Shown here piece after piece: positions 27,147 to 36,197 of a stretch of 64,000 nucleotides of DNA. Source of the stretch: a virus; IMG/VR virus record IMGVR_UViG_3300023184_007611, positions 37,046-101,045 of that record, one strand, 5' to 3'. The notes below the pieces were generated by a model that made no database searches, had not been told where the DNA came from, and was given only the letters and a program-made list of their open reading frames with translations. Numbering within the stretch: position 1 is the first letter of the stretch; the number at the start of each line of letters is the position of its first letter. The position numbers and the translations under genes were made by a program.

Positions 27147-27822
27147 GAAAGATGCCATCATTATATCAGATATTCATCTAGGCAGCGATAATTGCCAAGC
27201 TAAAGATTTAAACCACTTTCTCGATAATCTACCGCTTACCAAAAGACTCATACTAAATGGTGATGTTTTTGACTCTTGGGACTTCAGAAGACTAAAAAGT
27301 AGCCACTTCAAAATATTAGCAAAATTAAGACATCTATCAACTTTAATAGATGTTATCTGGATTCATGGAAATCATGATGGCCCTAGTGAAATAGTATCTC
27401 ATTTACTCGGATCTAATGTTCATGAAGAATATATTTTTGTTTCAGGCGATAAGAAAATTATCTGCACTCATGGCGATAAGTTTGATGACTTTATAGCAGA
27501 TTACCCTTTAACTGTAAGGGTAGCCGATTATCTATATCACTTTCTACAAAAACTTGATAATGATTTCTATTGGGCTAAATTAGCTAAAATGAGCAGCAAA
27601 ACTTTTTTGAAATGTATCGAAAAAGTTAAAGCCAAAGCAATTAAATATAAAGATAAAATGAAATGTGATTTGATCTGCGTTGGACATACACATTGTCCAG
27701 AAGCAAATGATGGCATCTACTTTAATTCAGGATGCTGGACCGAAAAAGCTTCTACATTCTTGCTGGTTGATAATGGTACTATTACTTTGGAGAAATATGA
27801 AGAAAATTATATTAGTATCTGA
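27145..27822 (+). CDS. LpxH-like metallophosphoesterase
   Basis: A 225-residue calcineurin-like phosphoesterase with all five motifs: SDIHLG (D-x-H) at about residue 8, LNGDVFDSWD (GD), GNHDG, THGDKF and GHTHCPE. This layout and length match the UDP-2,3-diacylglucosamine hydrolase LpxH family and its relatives that also act on other nucleotide-linked lipids. Substrate specificity cannot be told; phage copies may alter envelope lipids or cleave nucleotides. The gene has no ribosome binding site of note and starts within an inverted repeat. The next gene, a GT4 glycosyltransferase, overlaps by 26 bases, so the pair acts together. The same pairing is common in bacterial glycolipid loci. Confidence 0.85.
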   Translation: MKDAIIISDIHLGSDNCQAKDLNHFLDNLPLTKRLILNGDVFDSWDFRRLKSSHFKILAKLRHLSTLIDVIWIHGNHDGPSEIVSHLLGSNVHEEYIFVSGDKKIICTHGDKFDDFIADYPLTVRVADYLYHFLQKLDNDFYWAKLAKMSSKTFLKCIEKVKAKAIKYKDKMKCDLICVGHTHCPEANDGIYFNSGCWTEKASTFLLVDNGTITLEKYEENYISI

Positions 27823-28768
27823 TACATCTTACCCTGATGTAAATGGTGTTGCTACTACCATGTATAACTACCAATGTAATATAAAAGAATCATGTCATCT
27901 TTTGTCAAGTCATGATTTCAAGTCTTTCAACTGCCCTTTCTCTAATGATGTCAAACTTGCTTATGATGTCGAATTTGATAAAGATCTATTCACTGGTAAC
28001 TTCGCTGTGCATATTTCTACAGAAGGTACGCTAGGACTTTCTACAAGAAAATTCTGCTTGCAAAATGATATTAAATTTACCACATCTTATCTTACTATGT
28101 TCCCAGAATATATAAAATCTTATACTGGCATTCCATTATTCATCACAAGAGCTTACTTTAAATGGTTTCATAGTAAATCATCTAAAGTACTTTGCTGCAC
28201 TAATGACCTTATCAATAAACTATCTTGGCTAAATCATAATAATATGAAAGTATCTCCAAAAGGCGTAAACCTTGATTTCTTTAAATGTAAAAGTGATCTC
28301 ACCAATAACAATACCGCACTCTATGTCGGCAGAGTATCGAAAGAAAAAAACTTAGATGCATTCTGTCAATCTACTCTACCTATACAAAAAATTGTAGTAG
28401 GTGATGGGCCTCTTCTTCCTTACTATAAACAAAAATATAAAGATGTTTATTTCTTAGGCAAAAAAACTGGGGATGAACTAATCCAAGCATATCATAATGC
28501 CGATGTATTTGTATTTCCTTCTAAAACAGATACCTACGGATTAGTTATGCTTGAAGCTTTATCTTGTGGTCTGCCTGTTGCTGCTTATCCAATTAATGGT
28601 GCTTTAGATCTACAAGATGAAAAAACGGTATTCTGCAATGAAATATTAGATGTAGCTATATCAAATGCATTTTCTAATCTAGATGTTAAAGCATGTAGAG
28701 AACATGCTGAACAATATAGCTGGAGTATTGCTACTGATAAATTCTTGAATAATTTGATTTTTAATTAA
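27797..28768 (+). CDS. GT4-family glycosyltransferase
   Basis: The protein has 323 residues counted from MKKIILVSDTSYPDVNGVA, which I choose over the longer frame at 27680 because GGAG lies upstream and the family starts here. The NGVATT start is typical of GT4 mannosyl-/glucosyl-lipid transferases such as MgtA and SqdX. The C-terminal domain has YVGRVSKEKNLDAF, VVGDGPL, FLGKKTGDEL, and the nucleotide-sugar motif FVFPSKTDTYGLVMLEALSCGLPVAA with the E-x7-E pair. It probably uses a UDP- or GDP-sugar on a lipid acceptor. The upstream LpxH-like gene overlaps by 26 bases. It converges with a small membrane protein gene (4-base overlap). Confidence 0.88.
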   Translation: MKKIILVSDTSYPDVNGVATTMYNYQCNIKESCHLLSSHDFKSFNCPFSNDVKLAYDVEFDKDLFTGNFAVHISTEGTLGLSTRKFCLQNDIKFTTSYLTMFPEYIKSYTGIPLFITRAYFKWFHSKSSKVLCCTNDLINKLSWLNHNNMKVSPKGVNLDFFKCKSDLTNNNTALYVGRVSKEKNLDAFCQSTLPIQKIVVGDGPLLPYYKQKYKDVYFLGKKTGDELIQAYHNADVFVFPSKTDTYGLVMLEALSCGLPVAAYPINGALDLQDEKTVFCNEILDVAISNAFSNLDVKACREHAEQYSWSIATDKFLNNLIFN

Positions 28769-29079
28769 AAAAACAATAGCCAGCAAAACAAAAATATCTG
28801 AAATAATAAAATGCTAATTCCAATTGTAAATCCATACTTGTGATTGCTTATCAATATCTTTTTCCAAATCATCAAGCTTAAACATGTTCCAAACATCTTT
28901 AACGCTGAAAATAAAGCAACCGATCCAGAGTCTAACCTTATTAGCCAAACACCTAATAAATTCTTTTCTTCATATATCAATACATTTTGAAATCTTATTA
29001 TAAGATATAAATCTACCGCACTTATTGATAATATCATTGTGAATAAAAACCAAAAAGCAATGTTTTTTGTTGTTGTCAT
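28765..29079 (-). CDS. Small membrane protein
   Basis: A 104-residue hydrophobic protein with about three membrane helices (residues 8-28, 55-72 and 82-104). The start MTTTKNIAFWFLF follows TAGGTAAT on the minus strand. No family is recognised. The 3' end overlaps the GT4 gene by 4 bases. The helix after NHKYGFTIGI could anchor it in the inner membrane. The role might be related to the neighbouring lipid or glycan genes, but only position supports this. Confidence 0.5.
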   Translation of the reverse strand: MTTTKNIAFWFLFTMILSISAVDLYLIIRFQNVLIYEEKNLLGVWLIRLDSGSVALFSALKMFGTCLSLMIWKKILISNHKYGFTIGISILLFQIFLFCWLLFF

Positions 29080-29228
29080 ATTACCTATCTATATGAATAA
29101 ATTATTTAATTATCAAAGTTGCCAATACTTCATAAATCCTTCACATTAATTGATGTATTTTTATAAAAATTTTTTTAAAAAAAACAATATATAAAGTAAG
29201 ATTATTTTTAACTACTAAGGAGAATACT

Positions 29229-30269
29229 ATGGGAGCAACTTCAAACGAAGGCGTAGGTCAAGGTTCAGTATCAAATATTTATCCAAAAATTTTAAATGAT
29301 GTTGTAAAATCAGAAAATCTTGTTTCTTCAGGTTTTACTGGCATATTAAGCATTGTTGGTAGCGATACCAATGCTTTAACTATTATATCAGGGCCAAGTG
29401 ATGGAGGCCCAAGTGATAATGCACAAAACTTGAATTTATATGGTGGAACTGGTAATTCAACTGGCGACAACGATGGTGGTAATATTGAAATTATTGGTGG
29501 TGTTGGTAATGGCGATGGTGAAGGTGGTGATGTTTTTATCGGTGGTGGTGAAGGTGGCCCAGATTCATCTTATAGCGGAGAGGTAACCATTGAAGGTGGT
29601 TATGGTGCTGATGATGAGGTTGATGGTGGTGATGTTTATATTTATGGTGGGCCAGGAAGTTTTGACAGCGGAAACTTTGGTAATGGTGGCCAAATCTACA
29701 TGGCAGCTGGTACTGGAGCTAGTGGCGGTGGTAATGGCGGTGATTTTACTGTATATGCTGGTGAAGGAAGAGGAGATGGTGGTAATGGTGGCAGTATTTC
29801 ACTTAATGCTGGCGATTATGATGGCGATTTCTCGCAAGCTGCTGGATATGTAGAAATAGTTGCTGGTAGTGTTTCTAATGATGGTACTGTTGCTGGAAAT
29901 GTACAAATATATGCTGGTAATTCCTATTCCAGTAAAAATGTAATTGGTGGAGATATTAATCTTCAAGCAGGTCTTGGCTCAGTAAATGGTCGTGGTGGTG
30001 ATGTTAACTTGGTTGCTGGCAATAGTGCTGGAACAGATAGGGGTGGTGATATTAATTTGAGTGCTGGCAATAACTCTGGTGCTGGCAGAGAAGGTCATGT
30101 TTATCTAAATTCCATGCCAAGAATGCCAGTATATGCAAATGCTACCGCAAGAGATGCTGCTGCTGGCATTGTAACCAACGGCATGTTTTGTTACAACACA
30201 GCGACAAGCAACATAGAAGTTTATGTTGGTGGAGCATGGAAGAGTGTTAACACATCTGCAATTGTTTAA
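29229..30269 (+). CDS. Gly-rich beta-helical fibre protein
   Basis: The 346-residue protein has a strong ribosome binding site (AAGGAG). From about residue 60 to 290 it is built of short units G-G-(D/N)-(V/I)-x-(I/L)-x-(G/A)-G-x-G, about 18-20 residues each, as in glycine-rich triple beta-helix stalks. The C-terminal part, RMPVYANATARDAAAG, followed by GMFCYNTATSNIEVYVGGAWKSV, is a common end module of phage tail fibres and their look-alikes in large viruses. No enzymatic site is visible. An intrinsic terminator directly follows, so it is a single-gene unit. A receptor-binding or decoration fibre is the likely role. Confidence 0.8.
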   Translation: MGATSNEGVGQGSVSNIYPKILNDVVKSENLVSSGFTGILSIVGSDTNALTIISGPSDGGPSDNAQNLNLYGGTGNSTGDNDGGNIEIIGGVGNGDGEGGDVFIGGGEGGPDSSYSGEVTIEGGYGADDEVDGGDVYIYGGPGSFDSGNFGNGGQIYMAAGTGASGGGNGGDFTVYAGEGRGDGGNGGSISLNAGDYDGDFSQAAGYVEIVAGSVSNDGTVAGNVQIYAGNSYSSKNVIGGDINLQAGLGSVNGRGGDVNLVAGNSAGTDRGGDINLSAGNNSGAGREGHVYLNSMPRMPVYANATARDAAAGIVTNGMFCYNTATSNIEVYVGGAWKSVNTSAIV

Positions 30270-30290
30270 TTACAAATAAACTATTAAACT

Positions 30291-30327
30291 AAAAACTCTT
30301 TTTCATTAAATCGAAGAAGAGTTTTTT
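30291..30327 (+). terminator. Intrinsic terminator after the fibre gene
   Basis: AAAAACTCTTTTTC pairs with GAAGAAGAGTTTTT (one mismatch) around an 8-base loop and is followed by more T residues. It lies 21 bases after the fibre stop codon. Confidence 0.8.
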
Positions 30328-30351
30328 TATTTTCACACTTATATAAAGTAC

Positions 30352-30807
30352 ATGGAAATTAATAAAAATTACTGGATTAAAGAATTAGCTCCTCCTTATT
30401 CGCCTAATGAAGAAGATATAAAAATTTATAACTATAATTTATTAAAAGGAAGTGTATTGCTTTTAGGTTGTACACATAAGTTAATAACTTTAAGTGATTG
30501 TCAAATGGATATAGATCCTTGGTATGAAGGTTCAAATGTTATAGTACAAGAATGGACAACAAATAGAAAATCTTACACGAATATTATAGGAGATGGAGTT
30601 TTAAATTTTACCAAAGAAGCAACTGATAATTTATTATTAATGTGTGCTAATCACAGTAAAGTATTTGTAGCAAGATCATTTAATGAGAAGTTACCAGAAA
30701 TGAAGATAGCTAATTTCTTCCCAACCGAAAATGATTTTAATATAAAACCTAAACAAACAATAAAATTCGATAAATATTCTTTTTACATTTGGAATTTTAT
30801 TTCATGA
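30352..30807 (+). CDS. Small methyltransferase-like protein
   Basis: A 151-residue protein. LKGSVLLLGCTHKLITLSDCQMDIDP looks like the first half of a class I SAM methyltransferase: a strand and loop followed by an acidic strand end (DIDP). YTNIIGDGVLNF could be the next strand with its conserved Asp. The classical Gly-rich loop G-x-G-x-G is replaced by LGCTH, so SAM binding is uncertain. It ends with a 4-base ATGA overlap with the PaaK-like gene, meaning that the two are coupled. Together they may form a small modification pathway. Confidence 0.5.
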   Translation: MEINKNYWIKELAPPYSPNEEDIKIYNYNLLKGSVLLLGCTHKLITLSDCQMDIDPWYEGSNVIVQEWTTNRKSYTNIIGDGVLNFTKEATDNLLLMCANHSKVFVARSFNEKLPEMKIANFFPTENDFNIKPKQTIKFDKYSFYIWNFIS

Positions 30808-31817
30808 ACGCAGATGTTTTAAAACTAATAAATAATTTGGAAAAGTCACAATGGAGTTTCAAACCAAATTTTAATTTCATTAAAGATTTTAAAATTATGA
30901 CAAGATCAGATTTACAAAATTTAAAAATGGAAAAAGGATATTCCACTTGTAAAAGTTCTGGATCAACAGGTGAACCAGTTTCAGTTGAAAAGTCATATTA
31001 TGATTCTGTGTGGTTTGCTGCTAGTAATTTAAGAGAGATCATCTGGAGAAAATGGGATGTCTCTAAAAACATGGCAACAATTAAACCTAATATTAATATT
31101 TGCGATATGAATTCTTGGGGGCTTCAAGCAAAAAATCAAGGTAATGTATATTGCATGAATTATCAACCAGTTTCAGTAATACAGAAGTGGTTAGAAGAAA
31201 AGAACCCACATTACATTAGTTGTTTGCCTTCTATATTAAAGCAATTAGATTTATCTAAAATTAGTAATTTTATAGATAGCAAAGGAACTGGAGAAAAAGG
31301 TGGTACAAATTATTCAAGTGAAGAATGTGGAACAATAGCAATTACATGTCCAGATAATAAAAATGTATATCATGTAATGGAAAACCATATCGTTGAAGTT
31401 GATACTGATGGAGGATTAATAATATCAACTCTTTCAAACAAATATATAAGAAGATATAAACATGGAGATCATATTGAATTAGGCACTTGTCATTGTGGTA
31501 GATCATTGCAAACTATAAAAACAATACAAGGTAGAACAAGAAATATGTTTATAATGCCAAACGGTGATAAAAAATGGCCTTTGATTGGAAGTTTAGAATT
31601 TGATAAATTTGGTATTAAAAGATATAAGGCAATACAAGTATCAATAGATCAATTAGAATTACATATAATAGCTAATCCTTTAAATGATAGAGAAATTGAA
31701 TTAATTAAATTAGTTCAAGATAAATTAGACAGTTCAATTAAAGTTAACATAAAATATGTTGAAGAATTTTTAGGTTACAAACATGAAGAATTTGTATGCT
31801 TGATTAACACTTTATGA
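30804..31817 (+). CDS. PaaK-like adenylate-forming enzyme
   Basis: The 337-residue protein begins MNADVLKLINN, at the ATGA overlap with the gene before. It carries KSSGSTGEPVSVEKS at about residue 52, the P-loop-like AMP-binding motif of the adenylate-forming superfamily. Later come TNYSSEECGTIAITC (the Y-x-S-x-E element), RYKHGDHIELGTCHCGRSL (the G-D of the ribose-binding motif plus Cys pair) and GRTRNMFIMPNGDKKWP (hinge). This set matches PaaK/coenzyme F390 synthetase-like enzymes, shorter than PaaK itself (about 430 residues). It would activate a carboxylate as an acyl-AMP. The acceptor is unknown. Such enzymes are rare in phages and worth testing. Confidence 0.75.
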   Translation: MNADVLKLINNLEKSQWSFKPNFNFIKDFKIMTRSDLQNLKMEKGYSTCKSSGSTGEPVSVEKSYYDSVWFAASNLREIIWRKWDVSKNMATIKPNINICDMNSWGLQAKNQGNVYCMNYQPVSVIQKWLEEKNPHYISCLPSILKQLDLSKISNFIDSKGTGEKGGTNYSSEECGTIAITCPDNKNVYHVMENHIVEVDTDGGLIISTLSNKYIRRYKHGDHIELGTCHCGRSLQTIKTIQGRTRNMFIMPNGDKKWPLIGSLEFDKFGIKRYKAIQVSIDQLELHIIANPLNDREIELIKLVQDKLDSSIKVNIKYVEEFLGYKHEEFVCLINTL

Positions 31818-31851
31818 AATAAATATTAAACTATTGATCAATATATAAACT

Positions 31852-33267
31852 ATGAACTTTAAAAGCTGGCTATTAATAACTGAAATGGCAAAGTCCTTTT
31901 CACCTAAATATCTTGAAACAAATAGTTTACAGGCTTTATCTGAAATTGAACGAAATCCTGTTTTAAAAGCTAGATATAAAATATTGGTATCTGAATGGGA
32001 TAAAAAAAATAATACATTAACTCCTAAAGATGTAACGCTAGGAAGTGAAAAAGAGATAAATTGGAAATGCATTAAGAAAAAACACACATGGTCAGCACCA
32101 CTTAACAGTAGAACAAGAGGTACTAATTGTCCTTGTTGTTCAAACTTTATAGCTTGTAAAGATAATAATTTACAGTATTTATCTAAAAATTTACCAGAAT
32201 CTGATTTAAAAGCTAGATATAAAAGATTGGTATCTGAATGGGATAAAGAAAATAATATATTAACTGCTAAAGATGTACTGCCAGGAAGTAGGCAAGAGAT
32301 AAATTGGAAATGTAAAGAAGGACATCTATGGCCAGCACCAATTAGTAGTAGAACAACATTGGGTTCAAATTGTCCTGATTGTTCATCTACAAACAAAAGA
32401 GTTACTAAAGACTATAATTTACAAGCTTTATCTGAAAATTTACCAGAATCTGATTTAAAAACTAGATATAAATTTTTGGTATCTGAATGGGATAAAGAAA
32501 ATAATATATTAACTCCAAGTGATGTAACGCCAAAAAGTGGTAAAGAGATAAATTGGAAATGCATTAAGAAAAAACACACATGGTCAGCACCACTTAGCAA
32601 TAGAACAAAAGGTTATAATTGTCCTTGTTGTTCAAACCAAGAAGTTTGTAAAGATAATAATTTACAAGCTTTATCTAAAACTTTACCAGAATCTTATTTA
32701 AAAGCTAGATATAAAAGGTTGGTATCTGAATGGGATAAAGAAAATAATATATTGACTCCTAAAGATGTGACGCCAGGAAGTGATAAAGAGATAAATTGGA
32801 AATGTAAAGAAGGACATCTATGGGTAGCACCACTTTCTCGTAGAACAGGAGTGGAAGCAAATTGTCCTACTTGCAATCAATCTAAAGGTGAAGAAAAAAC
32901 ATATGAAATATTACAAAAGTACATAAGTCCAACACAAATTAAACGCCAATATCGGGATACAGATTGTAGAGGAGATTGCTTTTCTTTAAGATTTGATTTT
33001 ATAGTAGAAATAAATAAAAAAAAATACCTTATAGAATATAACGGTCAACAACATTACAGACCAGTATTTGGTTCTACACCAGAGCAAAGACAATCTGCTT
33101 TTGAAAAAGCTCAAAGGTATGATAAAGTTAAATTAGAATATTGCAGAAATAAAAACATTCCTTTTTTGGTAATTCCATATACGAAATATAAAAACATCGA
33201 AACAATAATAAGCAGTTTTCTTAAAACAAAAACTTTTGATAGTAAATTTGCAGAATTAGGATTGTAA
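31852..33267 (+). CDS. Tagged nuclease with four zinc-ribbon repeats
   Basis: The 471-residue protein starts MNFKSWLLITEM (tag, I-T-E). Residues about 20-345 carry four repeats of about 80 residues: LKARYK-x-LVSEWD-x-x-NN-x-LTPKDV, GS-x-KEINWKC, GH-x-W-x-AP, RT, NCP-x-C. These match the probable zinc-ribbon domain DUF4379, in which two Cys pairs bind zinc. The last 120 residues form a nuclease-like domain: a helix SKGEEKTYEIL, RFDFIVEI, YLIEYNGQQHYRP and PFLVIPYT. The Asp in the first strand and E-Y-N-G-x-x-H in the next fit a PD-(D/E)XK or Vsr-like site. Tandem DNA- or RNA-reading repeats with a cutting domain are inferred. The next gene is a tandem paralogue 7 bases away. Confidence 0.75.
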   Translation: MNFKSWLLITEMAKSFSPKYLETNSLQALSEIERNPVLKARYKILVSEWDKKNNTLTPKDVTLGSEKEINWKCIKKKHTWSAPLNSRTRGTNCPCCSNFIACKDNNLQYLSKNLPESDLKARYKRLVSEWDKENNILTAKDVLPGSRQEINWKCKEGHLWPAPISSRTTLGSNCPDCSSTNKRVTKDYNLQALSENLPESDLKTRYKFLVSEWDKENNILTPSDVTPKSGKEINWKCIKKKHTWSAPLSNRTKGYNCPCCSNQEVCKDNNLQALSKTLPESYLKARYKRLVSEWDKENNILTPKDVTPGSDKEINWKCKEGHLWVAPLSRRTGVEANCPTCNQSKGEEKTYEILQKYISPTQIKRQYRDTDCRGDCFSLRFDFIVEINKKKYLIEYNGQQHYRPVFGSTPEQRQSAFEKAQRYDKVKLEYCRNKNIPFLVIPYTKYKNIETIISSFLKTKTFDSKFAELGL

Positions 33268-33274
33268 ATAAACT

Positions 33275-34453
33275 ATGAACTTTAAACATTGGCTGCTAAT
33301 CTCTGAAATGGCAATATTTTCACCTAAATATCTTGAAACAAATAGTTTACAGTATTTATCTGAAAAGGCATCAGATCCTGTTTTAAAAGCTAGATATAAA
33401 AGATTGGTATCTGAATGGGATGGCCCTGAAAATAAAAAAGAGCTTAATCTTACTCCAAGTGATGTAACACCTGGCAGTAAAAAAAAGATAAATTGGAAAT
33501 GTCTTGAAAAAGGACATAAATGGGCAGCAACTCTCAACAGTAGAACAAATGGTGGAAATAATTGTTCTTGTTGTTCAAACCAACAAGTTTGTAAAGATAA
33601 TAATTTACAGTATTTATCTGAAAAGGCATCAGATCCTGTTTTAAAAGCTAGATATAAAAGATTGGTATCTGAATGGGATAAAGACAACACATTAACTCCT
33701 AAAGATATTACGCCAGGAAGTGATAAAAAGATAAATTGGAAATGTAAAAAAGGACATATGTGGAAAGCAGAGCTTAGTAGCAGAACAAGAGATGAGAGTA
33801 ATTGTCCTTGTTGTTCAAATTTTAAAGTTTGCGATGACAATAATTTACAGTATTTATCTGATAATGAAGAAGATCTTGGAAAAAGAGAGAGATATCAAAG
33901 GTTGGTATCTGAATGGGATAAAAACAATATATTAACTCCTAAAGATGTATTGCCAGGCACTGGTCAATTTATAAATTGGAAATGTAAAAAAGGCCATACA
34001 TGGGAAGCATCTCTTGTTAGTAGAACAGGATTGAATTTAAAAACTAATTGTCCTATTTGCAATGAATCTAAAGGTGAAGAAGAAATATTTAAAATATTAC
34101 AAAATTACATAAGTCCAGCACAAATTAAACGCCAATATAAAGATATAGATTGCAGAGGAGATTGCCTTCCTTTACCATTTGATTTAATAGTAAAAATAAA
34201 TGACAAAAAATACTTTATAGAATATAACGGTGAACAACATTACAGACCAACATTTGGTTCTACACCCGATGAAAGGCAATCCGTTTTTGAAAAAACTCAA
34301 AGGTATGATAAAGTTAAATTAGACTATTGTAGAAGTAAAAACATTCCTTTTTTGGTAATTCCATATACGCAATATAAAAACATCGACACAATAATAAGCA
34401 GTTTTCTTAAAACAAAAACTTTTGATAGTAAATTCGCAGAATTAGAATTGTAA
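33275..34453 (+). CDS. Tagged nuclease with three zinc-ribbon repeats
   Basis: A 392-residue tandem paralogue of the preceding gene. It begins MNFKHWLLISEM (tag, I-S-E), has three of the same 80-residue zinc-ribbon units (NCSCC, NCPCC and NCPIC being the second Cys pairs), and ends with the same nuclease domain: ESKGEEEIFKIL, LPFDLIVKI, YFIEYNGEQHYRP and PFLVIPYT. It differs from its neighbour by one repeat and by substitutions throughout. One fewer repeat suggests unequal recombination between repeats. I infer a sequence-reading nuclease delivered with the genome. The junctions on both sides share the sequence AAATAAACTATGAACTTTAA. Confidence 0.75.
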   Translation: MNFKHWLLISEMAIFSPKYLETNSLQYLSEKASDPVLKARYKRLVSEWDGPENKKELNLTPSDVTPGSKKKINWKCLEKGHKWAATLNSRTNGGNNCSCCSNQQVCKDNNLQYLSEKASDPVLKARYKRLVSEWDKDNTLTPKDITPGSDKKINWKCKKGHMWKAELSSRTRDESNCPCCSNFKVCDDNNLQYLSDNEEDLGKRERYQRLVSEWDKNNILTPKDVLPGTGQFINWKCKKGHTWEASLVSRTGLNLKTNCPICNESKGEEEIFKILQNYISPAQIKRQYKDIDCRGDCLPLPFDLIVKINDKKYFIEYNGEQHYRPTFGSTPDERQSVFEKTQRYDKVKLDYCRSKNIPFLVIPYTQYKNIDTIISSFLKTKTFDSKFAELEL

Positions 34454-34460
34454 ATAAACT

Positions 34461-36197
34461 ATGAACTTTAAAGAATGGTTATTATTATCTGAAAACACAA
34501 ATATTGCTCAATTATTAAAGCAATCCAATGATCCAATAATTAAACAAATTAAATCAAATGTAACAAAACTTGTAAATGCTTTCGCTCACAACATAAAAGA
34601 AAACATCAAATCCACTTTCATTAACTTTTATACTTGGAACTTTTATAATTCAAAAGAATCAAACTTTCAAACACACATTTATTCCACTAAAGATTATTTA
34701 ATGGCTAATTACCAAAAACTAAATTTAACCGATCCAAACTTCACACTTGAACAACTAACACAAGAATCAGATGAATGGCACGAAGAATTAGAAGCAAACC
34801 AAGCAATCCCAGCTAGAGAAGCTGAAACTTTTATAGATTTATCTCATTTAGGATCTCAATGGAAAGGCTGGCGATGGGTTTCCTTAGATCGTTATAAGTG
34901 CGAAATGGAAGCAAAAAGTGGTGGGCATTGTGGTAATGCTGCTGGTATAGAAGGAGATAACATACTATCTTTAAGAGATCCGCAAAATATAGCAAATCTT
35001 ACTTTTATCGAAAATAAAGGAATATTAGGCGAAATGAAAGGCATTAAAAATTCAAAACCATCTACAAAATTTCATCAACCAATAATAGAATTACTTAAAA
35101 ATGACAAAATAATAACCATCAAGGGCGGTGGGTATTTACCAAAAAATAATTTTTCATTAGATGATTTAAGTAATAAAGAAGAAATACTTAAATTAAAACC
35201 AGATTTGGATTTTGTAAACTATAATTCAAAACCAGAAAAAATAAAATATCTTACTGATGAAGACATTGAATATCTATTTGATAAAGCAAAAGACAAAGAA
35301 AAAATAGAAAATTTAGTTATTCAAAATAAACAAGATCTTTCCGATGACAATGTTCACCAGTTACTTAAAAATACAAAAAACACATACGAAATGTCAAAAA
35401 TAATAATTAAAAAGAACCCACAACTTTCTGATGCTATTGTTCTTTATTTACTTGAATTTGCACATGACAAAGACGATATGGCTAAAATTATTTTAAATAA
35501 CAAACCAACAATTTCTACTAAAGATGTTTCTACTTTACTTGATAAAGCAACTAACAAAGACGAAATAGCAAAATTAATTATTGAGAAAAATACAGAATAT
35601 GGAAGTAATAAAGTTGTTAATGATAATAAAATTTATTTCTTACTTTATCATGCAATTGATAAAGAAAGCATAGAAAAACTATTAGGAGCGTACAGCTTAA
35701 ATAAGCTTTTTGATAGTACTGTTGCTGAATTTCTTAAATCTTCTAAAGATAAAGACAAAACGGCAGAAATAATCATAAAATACAAAACAAAACTTTCTAG
35801 TAACAATGTTTATAATTTGCTTCATTTTGCAAAAAATAAAGCAAGTATAGCGAAACTATTAGGAGCATATAATATAAGCAATATTTATGAGTTTGATATT
35901 TCTAATTTGCTCCATTTTGCAATCGACAAAGACAAACTGGCGGAAATAATCATAGATTATAAAACAAATTTTGATAATGAGAGTGTTTATATTTTGCTTT
36001 ATTATGCAGTTAACAAAGAAAATATAGCAAAGCTGTTAGGAACAGATAATATAAACAAGCTCGAATTAACTTCTATTAATCGTCTGCTTGATTTTCCGCC
36101 AGATAAACAAAAAATGGCACAAGTTTTAAATCACTATCACACAAAGAAAACACCAGAAATTCAAGAGCTAATAGATAAATACCTACATGAACTTTAA
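34461..36197 (+). CDS. Tagged protein with PcfJ-like core and helical repeats
   Basis: The 578-residue protein starts MNFKEWLLLSEN (tag, L-S-E). Residues about 120-220 hold WKGWRWVSLDRYKCE, GGHCGNAAG, ILSLRDPQNIANLTFIE and GILGEMKGIKN, a block like the H-C-V-G-x core of PcfJ-like proteins. From about residue 270 to the end there are some ten helical repeats of about 35 residues with patterns such as V-x-x-LL-x-x-A-x-DK-x-x-(M/I)-A-(K/E)-(I/L)-I. The end PEIQELIDKYLHEL overlaps the next tagged gene by 11 bases. A decayed copy of this end sits at 52995. No enzyme class can be named. I infer a packaged protein. Confidence 0.65.
   Translation: MNFKEWLLLSENTNIAQLLKQSNDPIIKQIKSNVTKLVNAFAHNIKENIKSTFINFYTWNFYNSKESNFQTHIYSTKDYLMANYQKLNLTDPNFTLEQLTQESDEWHEELEANQAIPAREAETFIDLSHLGSQWKGWRWVSLDRYKCEMEAKSGGHCGNAAGIEGDNILSLRDPQNIANLTFIENKGILGEMKGIKNSKPSTKFHQPIIELLKNDKIITIKGGGYLPKNNFSLDDLSNKEEILKLKPDLDFVNYNSKPEKIKYLTDEDIEYLFDKAKDKEKIENLVIQNKQDLSDDNVHQLLKNTKNTYEMSKIIIKKNPQLSDAIVLYLLEFAHDKDDMAKIILNNKPTISTKDVSTLLDKATNKDEIAKLIIEKNTEYGSNKVVNDNKIYFLLYHAIDKESIEKLLGAYSLNKLFDSTVAEFLKSSKDKDKTAEIIIKYKTKLSSNNVYNLLHFAKNKASIAKLLGAYNISNIYEFDISNLLHFAIDKDKLAEIIIDYKTNFDNESVYILLYYAVNKENIAKLLGTDNINKLELTSINRLLDFPPDKQKMAQVLNHYHTKKTPEIQELIDKYLHEL

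Noticed and set aside
31812-33840. Minus-strand frames of 60-194 codons opposite the zinc-ribbon nucleases
   Set aside because: They repeat with the sense-strand repeat period, lack ribosome binding sites and have no recognisable features.
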